Positions 17,513 to 26,995 are shown, counted from the stretch's first letter. The stretch is DNA of 64,000 bases from Methyloferula stellata AR4 (GCF_000385335.1 NZ_ARWA01000001.1:4046001-4110000), one strand, 5' to 3'. The notes: generated from the letters alone by a model not told the origin. Numbers and translations are program-made.

Positions 17513-17607
17513 GCACCCTTCTCCCGCTTGCAAGTCGGGCCTGCCCGACTTGCGTTTTAAAAATGCCAAACTCGGGCGAGCCCGAGTTTGGTCGGGAGAA
17601 GGGGTGC
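17513..17607. repeat. nested palindrome able to fold as a three-way junction
   Basis: An outer stem (17513-17526 with 17593-17607, 14 bp and one bulge) encloses two perfect hairpins: 17530-17540/17543-17553 (11 bp, loop CT) and 17566-17577/17580-17591 (12 bp, loop GA). The inner arms carry related cores, AGTCGGGC and ACTCGGGC. The first hairpin is followed by GTTTTAAAA, so it may end slipin transcription. It resembles palindromic elements common in this bacterial order. Confidence 0.85.
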
Positions 17608-17654
17608 GCACCGAGCAATTGGGCTCAAACCCCGCTTCATGCTATTAAACCGTC

Positions 17655-18329
17655 ATGAACGACTCCTCGCCCACAGCATCGATCAGGATCGACATCATTT
17701 CCGATATCACCTGCCCCTGGTGCTACATCGGCAAACATAGGCTCGAAGCCGCCATAGCATCCTATGCGGGCCTCGACGTCGATCTTCATTGGCGGCCGTT
17801 CCAGCTCGATCCGAACATTCCGGAAGACGGGCTCGACCTGCGCGCCTATACGGCGAAGAAGCGAAACGACGCCGAGGCCGACATCAATCAGATGCTGGCC
17901 TCGCAAGCAGGCCAAGAACTCGGCCTTGCCTTTTCATGGGACAAGATCGAACGCATGCCGAACACGCGCGACGCGCATCGGCTGATCCGTCATGCGCTGC
18001 TTTACGGCGCCCAGACGAAAATCGTCGAGCGGCTGTTCAAGGCCTATTTCTGCGAGGGCGCGGATATTGGCGACCGCGGCCTTCTGATCGAACTCGCCGA
18101 AGAGAGCGGGATCGACCGTTACGCGGTTGAAAATCTCTTCGCCCAGCAGGACGATATTCTGACGATCGAAGAGGAACTGGCGATCACGCGGCGCCTCGGC
18201 CTGCCGAAAGTGCCCTGCTTTGTCTTTGCCGATGAAATCGTGGTTCCGGGCGCCGCCTCCTCGGATGTCTTCGCCGCGGCCCTCTTCCGGGCGCAGGAGC
18301 AGATCGGGCCAGGAACGCCGCAGGCCTGA
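17655..18329 (+). CDS. FrnE-like DsbA-family oxidoreductase (first of two)
   Basis: A 224-residue cytosolic thioredoxin-fold protein, lacking a signal peptide. The active site CPWC is at residues 20-23 in IDIISDITCPWCYIGKHRL, and NTRDAHRLIRHAL and GLPKVPCFVF are typical of the FrnE group, which is related to 2-hydroxychromene-2-carboxylate isomerases. FrnE of Deinococcus is a disulfide isomerase involved in oxidative stress resistance. A paralogue follows 90 bases downstream in the same direction. Confidence 0.9.
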   Translation: MNDSSPTASIRIDIISDITCPWCYIGKHRLEAAIASYAGLDVDLHWRPFQLDPNIPEDGLDLRAYTAKKRNDAEADINQMLASQAGQELGLAFSWDKIERMPNTRDAHRLIRHALLYGAQTKIVERLFKAYFCEGADIGDRGLLIELAEESGIDRYAVENLFAQQDDILTIEEELAITRRLGLPKVPCFVFADEIVVPGAASSDVFAAALFRAQEQIGPGTPQA

Positions 18330-18419
18330 AAACAGGCCAATCCACTTGGCAGGCAAATTGGCCCACAAAATGCTCTATAGAGCGGCAGAAACCAACCGAT
18401 TTCCACCGAGGAGCCTCTG

Positions 18420-19070
18420 ATGGCTGAAGAAGATCCAGGCACGATCCCAATCGACATCGTCGGCGATGTGGTCTGCCCCTATTGCTTTATGGGCCTCCGG
18501 CTCGTCAACGCGGTGGTTACCTCCGTGCCCGGCCTCGCCGTCGATATCCGCTGGTTTCCCTATCAGATCGACCAAGACATTCCGGCAGGCGGCATGGATC
18601 GCCAGGAGTATCTCGTCAAGAAATTCGGCGCCGACAAGGTCGAAGAAACCTTGGCCAAAATGGCTTCGGCGGCGGAAGAATTCGGCCTTGCGCTGGCGCT
18701 CGACCGAATCCAGCGCCAGCCGAATACGCTCGATGCGCATCGCCTGATCCGCATGGCCTATGGCACCGGCTTGCAGCCGCAAATCGCCGAACGCCTGTTC
18801 CAGGCTTTCTTCCTGCAGGGCCAGGATATCGGCGATCGCGGCGTGCTGCTCGGCATCGCCGCCAAAGCGCGCATGGATGTCGGCGCGGTCGAAGCGATTT
18901 TCAATGCGGGTCAAGATGTCGAGCCGCTGATCCAGGAACTCGCGGCGATCCGCGGCGCGGGCGTCGATGAAGTGCCGCGTTTCACCTTCGCCGGCAAGCA
19001 GGACATTGTCGGGCTGCAACCAGCCGACACATTCGCCGACGCGCTCTTCAATTCGATCGAAGAAGGCTAA
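18420..19070 (+). CDS. FrnE-like DsbA-family oxidoreductase (second of two)
   Basis: A 216-residue paralogue of the preceding gene, sharing its layout: active site CPYC at 19-22, NTLDAHRLIRMAY, and VDEVPRFTFAGK in place of the usual cis-Pro segment. The two differ in the dipeptide between the cysteines (PW versus PY), which normally tunes redox potential, so the pair may have split roles. A GAGGAGCCTCTG stretch precedes the ATG. The methyltransferase frame begins at its 3' end. Confidence 0.9.
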   Translation: MAEEDPGTIPIDIVGDVVCPYCFMGLRLVNAVVTSVPGLAVDIRWFPYQIDQDIPAGGMDRQEYLVKKFGADKVEETLAKMASAAEEFGLALALDRIQRQPNTLDAHRLIRMAYGTGLQPQIAERLFQAFFLQGQDIGDRGVLLGIAAKARMDVGAVEAIFNAGQDVEPLIQELAAIRGAGVDEVPRFTFAGKQDIVGLQPADTFADALFNSIEEG

Positions 19071-19156
19071 TCGGGCTGGTCTCGATCCCGCAGGCCTATG
19101 ACGATCTGCTCGTCCCACGGATCTTTGCACCTTGGGCCGAGGTCCTTCTCGATCAT

Positions 19157-19867
19157 GTGGTGCTCGCGCCCGGCATGCGCGTGCTCGATGTGGCGACGGG
19201 TTCGGGTCCGGTCGCACGTTGCGCAGCGCGGCGCATAGGCCTCACAGGACATGTAACCGCGACGGATATCGCGGCACCCATGCTGGACGTCGCGCGCGGA
19301 AAACCGCCGGTCGAAGGCGGCGCGCCCATCGCCTATGTTCAATCGGCCGCCGCGCCGCTTCGGGTCGAGAGCAATACCTTCGATCTCGTCACGTGCCAGC
19401 AGAGCCTGCAATTTTTTCCGGACCGGCTCGCGGCTTTGCGCGAGATGAAACGCGCCTTGCGACCGGGCGGCCAGCTCGCCGTCGCTGTCTGGACGGACAT
19501 CGCCGACAATGAATGGTTTACCGCTATTCAAAAAGCGCTGCGCGCGACGCTCGGTGCGGAAGCCGCCGCCGTGATCCAAGCGCCGTTTCGCTGGCCGAAT
19601 GGCGAAGAGCTGAAACGAGCGGTCGAAGCGGCGGGTTTTCCGAACGTGCGCCTTTCTCGCATGGACGGTACGCTGACCTTCGAGAACGGACTCGAACAAG
19701 CCATCGCAGCGCTCGTCGCCATGCCCATCGCACCGATCCTGGCGACGCTGTCCGATGCAACCCGTCAGGCGTTTCATCAGCGGCTACGCGACGAAGCGCG
19801 GCCGCTTGTGAAAGGCGTCGCGCTCATCGGCAAAATGGCTTCGAACGTCGCGATTGCTGCCGCGTAA
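19157..19867 (+). CDS. class I SAM-dependent methyltransferase (UbiE/Methyltransf_11-like)
   Basis: The SAM-binding motif I is VLDVATGSGPVARCAARR, followed by acidic ATDIAAPMLDVARGK and FDLVTCQQSLQFF. The first canonical start is GTG 19157, but family-like sequence (PQAYDDLLVPRIFAPWAEVLLDH) continues in frame upstream to about 19079 without any ATG, GTG or TTG. The true start may be CTG 19076, which has GAAGAAGG nine bases upstream, overlapping the end of the DsbA gene region. Substrate unknown. The 3' end converges with a small hypothetical gene. Confidence 0.85.
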   Translation: MVLAPGMRVLDVATGSGPVARCAARRIGLTGHVTATDIAAPMLDVARGKPPVEGGAPIAYVQSAAAPLRVESNTFDLVTCQQSLQFFPDRLAALREMKRALRPGGQLAVAVWTDIADNEWFTAIQKALRATLGAEAAAVIQAPFRWPNGEELKRAVEAAGFPNVRLSRMDGTLTFENGLEQAIAALVAMPIAPILATLSDATRQAFHQRLRDEARPLVKGVALIGKMASNVAIAAA

Positions 19868-19879
19868 AAAGCGATCAGA

Positions 19880-20191
19880 TCAGATCCCCGCGCCGCGCTC
19901 CGGCACATGTTTGACGAAAAGCCATTCAAGGGTGAAACGGCCGTCGAAAAGTTTGAGCTGGCGGACGCGTTTGCCTGACGCATCCGTCGTCAGGATCGGG
20001 ACGCCGGCGCGCATCAATTCCGCTTGGCGCGGCGTCAAGGCCGCTTCGACCATCATACCGAAATCGGCGGAGACGCGGATGATCGTTTCGAATGGCGCAA
20101 CGGTCTTCAATTCGTTCAGCGAGGCAACGGCTCTATCGAGCTCATAAAGCCTTGCAAAAAGCCGTTCGTCTTCGAGAACATAGCGGCCCAT
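19880..20191 (-). CDS. hypothetical protein, 103 residues
   Basis: A soluble protein rich in Leu and Arg with no signal peptide and no family I recognise. Two blocks look conserved-like: LFARLYELDRAVASLNELK, a possible amphipathic helix, and a beta-rich C-terminus around RQLKLFDGRFTLEWLFVK. The ribosome-binding site is weak. It lies between the methyltransferase (convergent) and mfd, with tandem palindromic repeats upstream. The base composition and codon pattern look coding, but this is not certain. Confidence 0.55.
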   Translation of the reverse strand: MGRYVLEDERLFARLYELDRAVASLNELKTVAPFETIIRVSADFGMMVEAALTPRQAELMRAGVPILTTDASGKRVRQLKLFDGRFTLEWLFVKHVPERGAGI

Positions 20192-20216
20192 GAGTCAATC
20201 ACGCCTCTTATTTGAC

Positions 20217-20313
20217 GCATGACCTGATCCAAAAAGTCTGCAACTTTTTGGGGTCATGCCCTTGGTCAACGCATGATCTGATCCAAAAAGTCTGCAACTT
20301 TTTGGGGTCATGC
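20217..20313. repeat. two tandem copies of the 43-bp palindromic repeat at the mfd 3' end
   Basis: Copies at 20217-20259 and 20271-20313 differ at a single position. Each contains CCAAAAAGT-ctgca-ACTTTTTGG, a good stem with A and T tracts that would end transcription from either side. The left copy lies 25 bases upstream of the hypothetical gene. The right copy touches the mfd stop codon TAG (20315-20313 on the minus strand), which continues directly into CATGACCCC of the repeat. Confidence 0.9.
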
Positions 20314-23300
20314 TAGGCCGCCTTCTTCTTCGTCGCGAGGCCGACCAAGGTGCGCATGATCTGGATCGTGCCTTCGAGCCGCGCCTTGGCATTCGCGAAA
20401 TCGCGGATGAAGACGATCTTCATATCCGGCCGCACCTTCGCGTCGGAGCCTTGTTCGGAGACATAACGCACGAGCCCTTGCGGATTGGCAAAGGCATTGT
20501 CGCGGAAGGCGACGATGACGCCCTTCGGCCCCGCTTCGACCTTCTCGACATGCGCGTGACGGCAGAGCGCCTTGATCGCTGCGAGCTTCATCAAATGCTG
20601 AACCTCTTCCGGCAAGGGCCCGAAACGGTCGATCATCTCGGCGGCGAAGCCTTCGATCTCCTCGTCGGTTTCGAGCGTGGCAAGACGCCGGTAGAGGCCG
20701 ATGCGCAATTGCATATCGGCCACATAATCTTCCGGAATCGTGACCGCCGTCCCGATCGTGATCGAGGGCGACCACGCTTCTTCGACGGGCTCTTCGATGC
20801 CGGCCTTCAGCGCGGTGACGGCCTCTTCCAGCATATCCTGATAGAGTTCGAAGCCGACTTCCTTGATATGGCCCGACTGCTGATCGCCCAGCAGATTGCC
20901 GGCGCCGCGGATGTCGAGATCGTGCGAGGCGAGCTGGAAGCCCGCGCCCAGCGTGTCGAGCGAATCGAGCACTTTCAAGCGGCGCTCGGCCTGAACCGTC
21001 AAGGCGCGGTTTGTCGGCAGCGTGAAAAGCGCATAGGCGCGCACTTTTGAGCGTCCGACGCGTCCGCGCAATTGATAGAGCTGCGCCAGGCCGAACATAT
21101 CGGCGCGCCAGACGATAAGCGTATTGGCGGTTGGAATATCGAGGCCCGATTCGACGATCGCCGTCGCCAGAAGGATGTCATATTGGCCGTCGTAGAAGGC
21201 GGCCATCTTATCTTCGAGCTCGGTCGCCGCCATCTGCCCATGCGCGATGACATATTTCGCCTCCGGCACGTTCTGGCGCAAGAAGGCGGCGGCCTCGTCC
21301 AAATCCTCGATGCGCGGACAGACGAAAAAGCTCTGGCCGCCGCGATACCGTTCGCGCAGCAAAGCCTCGCGCACCAGCAATTCGTCGAAGGGAGAGACGA
21401 ATGTGCGCACGGCGAGGCGATCGACCGGCGGCGTCGCGATGATCGACAATTCGCGCACGCCCGTCATCGCGAGCTGCAAGGTGCGCGGGATCGGCGTCGC
21501 CGACAATGTGAGCACATGGACCTCGGCGCGCAATTCCTTGAGCCGCTCCTTATGCTGTACGCCGAAATGCTGCTCCTCGTCGATCACGACGAGACCCAGA
21601 TCCTTGAACGACACGGTCTTGCCAAGCACGGCATGGGTGCCGACGACAATATCGATCGATCCGTCCGCCGCGCCGGCCTTCGCGGCCTTGAGATCGGCCG
21701 CAGAGACCATGCGCGACATTTGCGCGACCTTGATCGGCAGATGCGCGAAACGCGCCGCGAAATTCTTGTAGTGCTGGCGCGCGAGCAAGGTCGTCGGCAC
21801 AACGACCGCGACCTGCTTGCCATTGACAGCAGCATCGAAGGCGGCGCGCAAGGCAACCTCGGTCTTGCCGAAGCCGACATCGCCGCAAATGAGCCGGTCC
21901 ATCGGCTTGCCTGACGCAAGATCGTCAAGCACCGCATCGATGGCCGCGAGTTGGTCTTCCGTCTCGTCATAGGGAAAGCCGGCGCAAAATTCGTCGTAAA
22001 GCCCTTCCGGCGGGACGAGCTTCGGCGCCTCATGCAGCTCGCGCGCGGCGGCGATTTTGATGAGCCCCGCTGCCATTTCGAGAATGCGCTTGCGCATTTT
22101 CGCTTTGCGCTTCTGCCAGGCGCCGCCGCCCAGACGATCGAGCTGGACCTCGGTGTCTTCCGAGCCATAGCGCGACAGAAGTTCGAGATTTTCGACCGGC
22201 AGAAAGAGCTTGGCGCCCTCGGCATAATGCAGCTCAAGGCAATCATGCGGCAGACCCGCCGCCTCGATCGCCTGCAGCCCGGCGAAACGCCCGATACCAT
22301 GATCGACATGGACGACGATATCGCCGATCGTGAGCGTCGTAACATCGCTCAGGAAGTCTTGCGCGCGGCGCGACTTCTTACGGCTGCGCACCAGCCTGTC
22401 GCCCAGAATATCCTGCTCGCCGATGACGGCGAGATCCTCGGTCTCGAACCCTTGTTCCAGACCGACGACGGCGAGCGCGACGACGCCTTTTTTCAGTGCC
22501 TGAGCCTGGACGAGCGACGAAACGGGTTCGAGATTTTTAAGCCCGTGATCGCCGAGCACATGGGCGAGACGCTCGCGCGATCCATCCGACCAGCCGGCGA
22601 CGATCACGCGTTTGCCGGCATAGAGCAAGGTACGCGCATGATCGGCCGCCGCCTGAAAGACATTGGCGTTTTCATCATTGCGTTCGGGCGCGAAGCTGCG
22701 TCCCGGCCGCGCTCCGCCATCAATGACGAGGCCTTTGCTCGATCCGGGCACGGCGAAAGGCGTCACATGCACAGTCGCGGCTGTGTCGAGGTCCTTGCGC
22801 CATTCCGCGGGCGAGAGATAAAGCGCATCGGGTTCGAGCGGCTTATAATTGGAATGCGCCGGATCGGCATCATGCGCGCTTTTGCGCGCATCGTAATAAT
22901 CCTTGATCTGCGTCAGGCGCTCATTGGCGGCATCTTCAGCGAGCGCGTCGAGGACGAAGGGCGCGTCACCTACATAATCGAAGACGGTGTCGAGCCTGTC
23001 ATAGAACAGCGGCAGCCAATGCTCGAACCCAGCGTGACGGCGCCCCTCGCTGATCGCCTCGTAAAGCGCATCGCCGCGCGTCTGCGCGCCGAAGCGCGCG
23101 ACATAGGCCTGGCGGAAGTGGCGCATCGTGTCGGTCTTGATCTGAACCTCGCTCATCGGCACGAGATCGAGGCTTCTCATCTGGCCGACGGTCCGTTGCG
23201 TTTCCGGATCGAAGGTGCGGATCGATTCCAAAGTATCGCCGAAGAAATCGAGCCGCACCGGCTGCGCCATGCCCGGCGGAAACAAATCGATAATGCCGCC

Positions 23301-23834
23301 GCGCACCGCATAATCGCCGGTGTCGCGAACCGTCGAAGCTCGGCCGTAACCATTCGCTTGAAGCCATTGCACCAGGGCTTCCGTATCGACCGCATTGCCG
23401 GGCGCGGCCGAAAAGCTCTCCTGCCCAACCTGCTGCAATGGCGGCACGCGTTGCAGGACGGCGTTGACCGAGGTCGACAAGATGCGCGGGCGTTCAAGCG
23501 CCGTGCGCGACAAAGCGAGACGCGACAAAACGGTCATCCGTGCCGCGGTCACCGCGGCATTGGGCGAGACCCGATCATAGGGCTGACAATCCCAGGCGGG
23601 GAAATCCATGACCTCGATTTCGGGTGCGGCAAAACTCATCGCCTCGTTGAAGCCGCGGGCGCGTTGCTCGTCGCGGGCAACATGCACGAGCACGACGGCG
23701 CGGCGTTCGGCCGCGCGCGCCAAGGCTCGCGTGAGGTCGGCGATGCAAAAGGCATCGAACCCGTCGGGGACCGAAGCAAGCGTGAGCTGCCGGTCCTTTT
23801 CGAGCGATGCGACGGCACGTTTGAGATCAATCAC
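20313..23834 (-). CDS. mfd: transcription-repair coupling factor Mfd
   Basis: A 1173-residue superfamily 2 translocase that removes stalled RNA polymerase and recruits UvrA. From the N-terminus: a degenerate UvrB-like region, the RNA polymerase interaction domain around DIVVHVDHGIGRFAGL, and the RecG-like motor with Walker A GDVGFGKTEVALRAAF, DEEQ and LSATPIPRTLQLAMTG. The C-terminal TRCF domain follows. Length is normal. It lies 33 bases after sdhE, which is probably cotranscribed. The TAG stop is part of a palindromic repeat. Confidence 0.97.
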   Translation of the reverse strand: MIDLKRAVASLEKDRQLTLASVPDGFDAFCIADLTRALARAAERRAVVLVHVARDEQRARGFNEAMSFAAPEIEVMDFPAWDCQPYDRVSPNAAVTAARMTVLSRLALSRTALERPRILSTSVNAVLQRVPPLQQVGQESFSAAPGNAVDTEALVQWLQANGYGRASTVRDTGDYAVRGGIIDLFPPGMAQPVRLDFFGDTLESIRTFDPETQRTVGQMRSLDLVPMSEVQIKTDTMRHFRQAYVARFGAQTRGDALYEAISEGRRHAGFEHWLPLFYDRLDTVFDYVGDAPFVLDALAEDAANERLTQIKDYYDARKSAHDADPAHSNYKPLEPDALYLSPAEWRKDLDTAATVHVTPFAVPGSSKGLVIDGGARPGRSFAPERNDENANVFQAAADHARTLLYAGKRVIVAGWSDGSRERLAHVLGDHGLKNLEPVSSLVQAQALKKGVVALAVVGLEQGFETEDLAVIGEQDILGDRLVRSRKKSRRAQDFLSDVTTLTIGDIVVHVDHGIGRFAGLQAIEAAGLPHDCLELHYAEGAKLFLPVENLELLSRYGSEDTEVQLDRLGGGAWQKRKAKMRKRILEMAAGLIKIAAARELHEAPKLVPPEGLYDEFCAGFPYDETEDQLAAIDAVLDDLASGKPMDRLICGDVGFGKTEVALRAAFDAAVNGKQVAVVVPTTLLARQHYKNFAARFAHLPIKVAQMSRMVSAADLKAAKAGAADGSIDIVVGTHAVLGKTVSFKDLGLVVIDEEQHFGVQHKERLKELRAEVHVLTLSATPIPRTLQLAMTGVRELSIIATPPVDRLAVRTFVSPFDELLVREALLRERYRGGQSFFVCPRIEDLDEAAAFLRQNVPEAKYVIAHGQMAATELEDKMAAFYDGQYDILLATAIVESGLDIPTANTLIVWRADMFGLAQLYQLRGRVGRSKVRAYALFTLPTNRALTVQAERRLKVLDSLDTLGAGFQLASHDLDIRGAGNLLGDQQSGHIKEVGFELYQDMLEEAVTALKAGIEEPVEEAWSPSITIGTAVTIPEDYVADMQLRIGLYRRLATLETDEEIEGFAAEMIDRFGPLPEEVQHLMKLAAIKALCRHAHVEKVEAGPKGVIVAFRDNAFANPQGLVRYVSEQGSDAKVRPDMKIVFIRDFANAKARLEGTIQIMRTLVGLATKKKAA

Positions 23835-23867
23835 GAGAAGATCGCGGCCCTTTTTCGCGGCAAAAGC

Positions 23868-24185
23868 TCAGCTATGAAGCGGCTTTTCGTGGGTATGGAA
23901 GGCACATATTTTCCGAAACAGCCCAGTGTCGAAGTTGGCCGGCGTTTCGAACTCCCCCGTCACCCAGCCGAACACATCCCTGTCGGTGGCATCGAGGAGG
24001 ATCTCGAAATCGTCAAGCTCCGCATCGCTCAGATCGGCGACTTTGGCCTCGGCGAAGCCGCCCAGAATCAGATCCATCTCCCGCATCCCGCGATGCCAGG
24101 AGCGAAACAGGATGCGACGGCGGCGAAGGTCAAGATCCGCCCGAGAGGGAGTTTTTAGGGGCTGGTCCAATAGGAATACGTCCAA
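23868..24185 (-). CDS. sdhE: FAD assembly factor SdhE (succinate dehydrogenase assembly factor 2)
   Basis: A 105-residue protein that promotes covalent flavinylation of succinate dehydrogenase SdhA. The family motif RGMREMD, with the functional Arg-Gly, follows RRRRILFRSWH. The C-terminal helix segment LSDAELDDFEILLDATDRDVFGWVTG is typical. It lies immediately upstream of mfd, as in many Alphaproteobacteria. About 118 bases separate it from the FkbM-type gene. Confidence 0.93.
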   Translation of the reverse strand: MDVFLLDQPLKTPSRADLDLRRRRILFRSWHRGMREMDLILGGFAEAKVADLSDAELDDFEILLDATDRDVFGWVTGEFETPANFDTGLFRKICAFHTHEKPLHS

Positions 24186-24303
24186 AGGGCGCTTGTCAGG
24201 GCGCGCTCAGGTTGAAGGTCTTCGTTCTATAGACCTGCCCCGCCTTGCTGTCAGCAGGCAATGAAATGAGAAAGATGGGGCGGCGCAGGCGTCCCCGCAA
24301 CAC

Positions 24304-25248
24304 TCATTTGAGCTCGAAAGCAGCCTTGCGCGGCGTGCGCAGCACCTCGGCGTAGCCGTTTTCGATCAGCAGCGCGGCCAGGTCGATCGACCAGCGCTCC
24401 GGCACAAATTCTAAAAACAAAAGACGCGGCCAAAGCGCTCGCGGCGCATCGCGGAAGAAAGGTTCGAGGATCAGATCCTCGGCGCCTTCGACATCGAGCT
24501 TCATGGCATCGATCCGCTCGAAGCCTTCCTCGGTGACGATGCTGATCAAAGCCTTGGCGGGCACCTTGACGCTTTCGCCGACGGCATCCGAATTGATGAT
24601 CCGCATGGAGCTTTCGCCGCGATTGTCGGCATCGATGAAAAGCGTGATCTCGCCATCGCGATCGGCTATCGCGCAAGCGATCGCCTTGATCGTCGCAAAG
24701 GGATTCTGGCCGATATTATAGGTCAGCCGTTCGAAGATCTCGGGCTGCGGCTCGATCGCCAGGATCCTTGCGCGTGGTCCGGCCTCCGCCGCGGCGAAAA
24801 GACTATAGCCGCCGACATTGGCGCCTATATCGATAAAGGTGAAATCCGGCGTCATCCGCGCCTGCATGAACTCGCGCTCCGGCAGGTCGAAATATTGCGG
24901 CGTGAACAATATGCGCTTTTCGCAGACGTTATTGTAAGGATAGAGCCGCATGCGCGCGCCGAGCGCCTCGACATCGAGGGGCTGGCCCTTCATGGCTTTC
25001 ATCGCCATGGCGCGCAGGAAAAACGCCCGGCGCTTGCCGGCCCAGCTCTCCGAAGCGCCCCGCGTCAGATCCAAAAGCCGCGCAATGGCGCCTTGCGGCG
25101 TGTAGCGGCCGAAGGCGGAAAGATCATTGGTGAGCGTTTTTGCCATTCGCGCCGCTGATTGGGGACTTTGCCGATCGGATTTGGCTGATCGGACTTGTCC
25201 GATCGCCTCGGCCAAGAATTGATCTTTATCCGCGCGGTGTCCTACCAT
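24304..25248 (-). CDS. FkbM-family methyltransferase
   Basis: A 314-residue protein (or 280 if it starts at the in-frame ATG 25146). The SAM-binding region reads FTFIDIGANVGGYSLFAAAEA followed by ILAIEPQPEIFERL, and the FkbM block DAMKLDVEGAEDLILEPFF is clear. Family members methylate hydroxyl groups of sugars, lipids or secondary metabolites. No glycan gene cluster adjoins it, so the substrate cannot be named. The N-terminal 100 residues are basic and not part of the catalytic fold. Confidence 0.85.
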   Translation of the reverse strand: MVGHRADKDQFLAEAIGQVRSAKSDRQSPQSAARMAKTLTNDLSAFGRYTPQGAIARLLDLTRGASESWAGKRRAFFLRAMAMKAMKGQPLDVEALGARMRLYPYNNVCEKRILFTPQYFDLPEREFMQARMTPDFTFIDIGANVGGYSLFAAAEAGPRARILAIEPQPEIFERLTYNIGQNPFATIKAIACAIADRDGEITLFIDADNRGESSMRIINSDAVGESVKVPAKALISIVTEEGFERIDAMKLDVEGAEDLILEPFFRDAPRALWPRLLFLEFVPERWSIDLAALLIENGYAEVLRTPRKAAFELK

Positions 25249-25332
25249 AGGGGCGGGACTCGAAGAAATAGCCTCGAAGCCCCGGCGATCTTGCGCCGCG
25301 CCGCCAAAAGCATAAATTCATGGTGAGCCGGG

Positions 25333-25378
25333 GCATGATCTTGGAAATGCCGGCTCGACTTTTCGGGCAAGATCATGC
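25333..25378. repeat. dispersed GCATGATC palindromic repeat
   Basis: GCATGATCTTG and CAAGATCATGC form the outer stem, enclosing a degenerate inner stretch ending in CGACTTTTCGGG. This copy lies in the 150-base gap between the FkbM gene and map and does not touch a stop codon. Confidence 0.8.
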
Positions 25379-25445
25379 GTTAAAGCCGATTTGAAACATG
25401 GCGGCGATTGAACCGGGCCCGCCGCGCCAAGAGAGCAGAAGCCAG

Positions 25446-26288
25446 ATGACCTTCGTTGACGCCTTGGAAGTGACGGGCCGCAAGAGCGGTCATATCAAAT
25501 TGCATGGTCCGGAGGCCTTCGCAGCCATGCGCGAGGCCGGCCGCCTGACGGCCGAAGCGCTCGACCTTTTGACCGAACATGTAAAGCCGGGCGTCACGAC
25601 CGAATTTCTCGACGACCTCGTCTTCGATTTCGCCCTCGCGAATGGCGCCTATCCTGCACCGCTCGATTATCGCGGCTACCGGAAATCGATTTGCACCTCG
25701 ATCAATCATGTCGTCTGCCACGGCATACCGGATCGGAAGGCCCTCAAGGATGGCGATATCGTCAATTGCGACATCACCTTGATCGTCGACGGCTGGCATG
25801 GCGATTCGAGCCGGATGTATCTCGTCGGTGAAGTTCCGCGGCGGGCGCAACGGCTTGTCGAGGTCACCTATGAGGCCATGATGCGCGGCATAGCGATCGT
25901 CAAGCCCGGCGCGACGACGGGCGATATCGGCGCCGCCATTCAGGATTACGCGGAAAGCGAGCGCTGCTCCGTGGTGCGGGATTTCTGCGGCCATGGACTC
26001 GGCCGGCTCTTTCACGACGAGCCCAACATACTGCACTATGGCCGGCGCGGCGAAGGCGTCGCTCTGAAGCCCGGCATGTTCTTCACGATCGAACCGATGA
26101 TCAACCTCGGCCGTCCGCATGTGAAAATCCTGGCCGACGGCTGGACCGCCGTCACCCGCGACCGTTCCATGTCGGCGCAGTTCGAACATACGATCGGCGT
26201 CACCGAAACCGGGTACGAGATTTTTACGCTCTCGCCGAAAGGCCTGCATCACCCGCCCTATAATGCCGGCACTGCCCCGGCCGTATGA
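25446..26288 (+). CDS. map: methionine aminopeptidase, type I
   Basis: Removes the initiator Met from nascent proteins using a dinuclear metal site. Substrate His lies in [10 protein letters not shown]; metal ligands are in [20 protein letters not shown], the [13 protein letters not shown] block, and the glutamates of FFTIEPMI and [11 protein letters not shown] 25446 gives about 280 residues; an upstream in-frame ATG at 25398 would add 16. The last bases overlap radC (ATGA), so the two are cotranslated. Confidence 0.95.
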   Translation: MTFVDALEVTGRKSGHIKLHGPEAFAAMREAGRLTAEALDLLTEHVKPGVTTEFLDDLVFDFALANGAYPAPLDYRGYRKSICTSINHVVCHGIPDRKALKDGDIVNCDITLIVDGWHGDSSRMYLVGEVPRRAQRLVEVTYEAMMRGIAIVKPGATTGDIGAAIQDYAESERCSVVRDFCGHGLGRLFHDEPNILHYGRRGEGVALKPGMFFTIEPMINLGRPHVKILADGWTAVTRDRSMSAQFEHTIGVTETGYEIFTLSPKGLHHPPYNAGTAPAV

Positions 26289-26995
26289 GCAAGGCGCCGT
26301 CCTCTCCCCTAGAAGATGACGGCGCGCCGCATTATCTCGGCCATCGCGAGAGGTTGCGCGAGCGTTTCCGCAAGGCCGGAGACGCCGCGCTCGCCGATTA
26401 CGAATTGCTCGAACTTGTGCTTTTTCGCGCCATGCCCCGGCGCGACGTGAAGCCCATCGCCAAAGCCCTCATCGCCCGGTTCGGATCTTTCGCCGAGGTC
26501 GTCGCGGCGCGGCCCGAGCGGCTCGCCGAAATTCCGAATCTAGGCGACGCCAGCATCACCGAATTGAAACTGATCGAGGCCGCTGCCCGCCGCCTGACGA
26601 AATCGGCCATCGAAAAGCGCCCCTCAATGGGAAGTTTCAGCGCCGTCGTCGATTATTGCCGGACCGCCATGGCCTTCAACGACCGGGAACAATTCCGCAT
26701 TCTCTTCCTCGACAAGAAAAACCAGCTCATCGCCGACGAAGTCCAAGGCACCGGCACGGTTGACCATACGCCGGTCTACCCACGCGAAATCATGCGACGC
26801 GCGCTCGAACTCAATGCCACGGCGCTCATTCTCGTGCACAATCATCCCTCGGGCGATCCGACGCCCTCGACCGCCGACATTCATCTGACGCATCAGATCA
26901 TCGCTGTCGGAAAACCGCTGAACGTCCTTGTTCACGATCATCTGATCATCGGCCGGCACGGGCACGCAAGCTTCAAGGGGCTGCAGCTCATCTAG
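26285..26995 (+). CDS. radC: RadC-family JAB/MPN domain protein
   Basis: A 236-residue protein with an N-terminal helix-hairpin-helix region and a C-terminal JAMM metalloprotease-like fold. The metal signature [16 protein letters not shown] holds the His-x-His and Asp ligands. RadC was named for DNA repair, but that role has been questioned. It overlaps map by four bases. Its TAG stop (26993-26995) is the first triplet of a palindromic repeat. Confidence 0.93.
   Translation: MSKAPSSPLEDDGAPHYLGHRERLRERFRKAGDAALADYELLELVLFRAMPRRDVKPIAKALIARFGSFAEVVAARPERLAEIPNLGDASITELKLIEAAARRLTKSAIEKRPSMGSFSAVVDYCRTAMAFNDREQFRILFLDKKNQLIADEVQGTGTVDHTPVYPREIMRRALELNATALILVHNHPSGDPTPSTADIHLTHQIIAVGKPLNVLVHDHLIIGRHGHASFKGLQLI

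Noticed and set aside
20217-20313. Possible CRISPR array from the near-identical tandem repeats
   Set aside because: Only two copies with an 11-base gap, no cas genes, and the unit recurs singly elsewhere as an intergenic palindrome.
21951-24158. A 735-codon open frame on the + strand opposite mfd and sdhE
   Set aside because: Antisense shadow of well-supported genes; no motifs, signal peptide or plausible start context.
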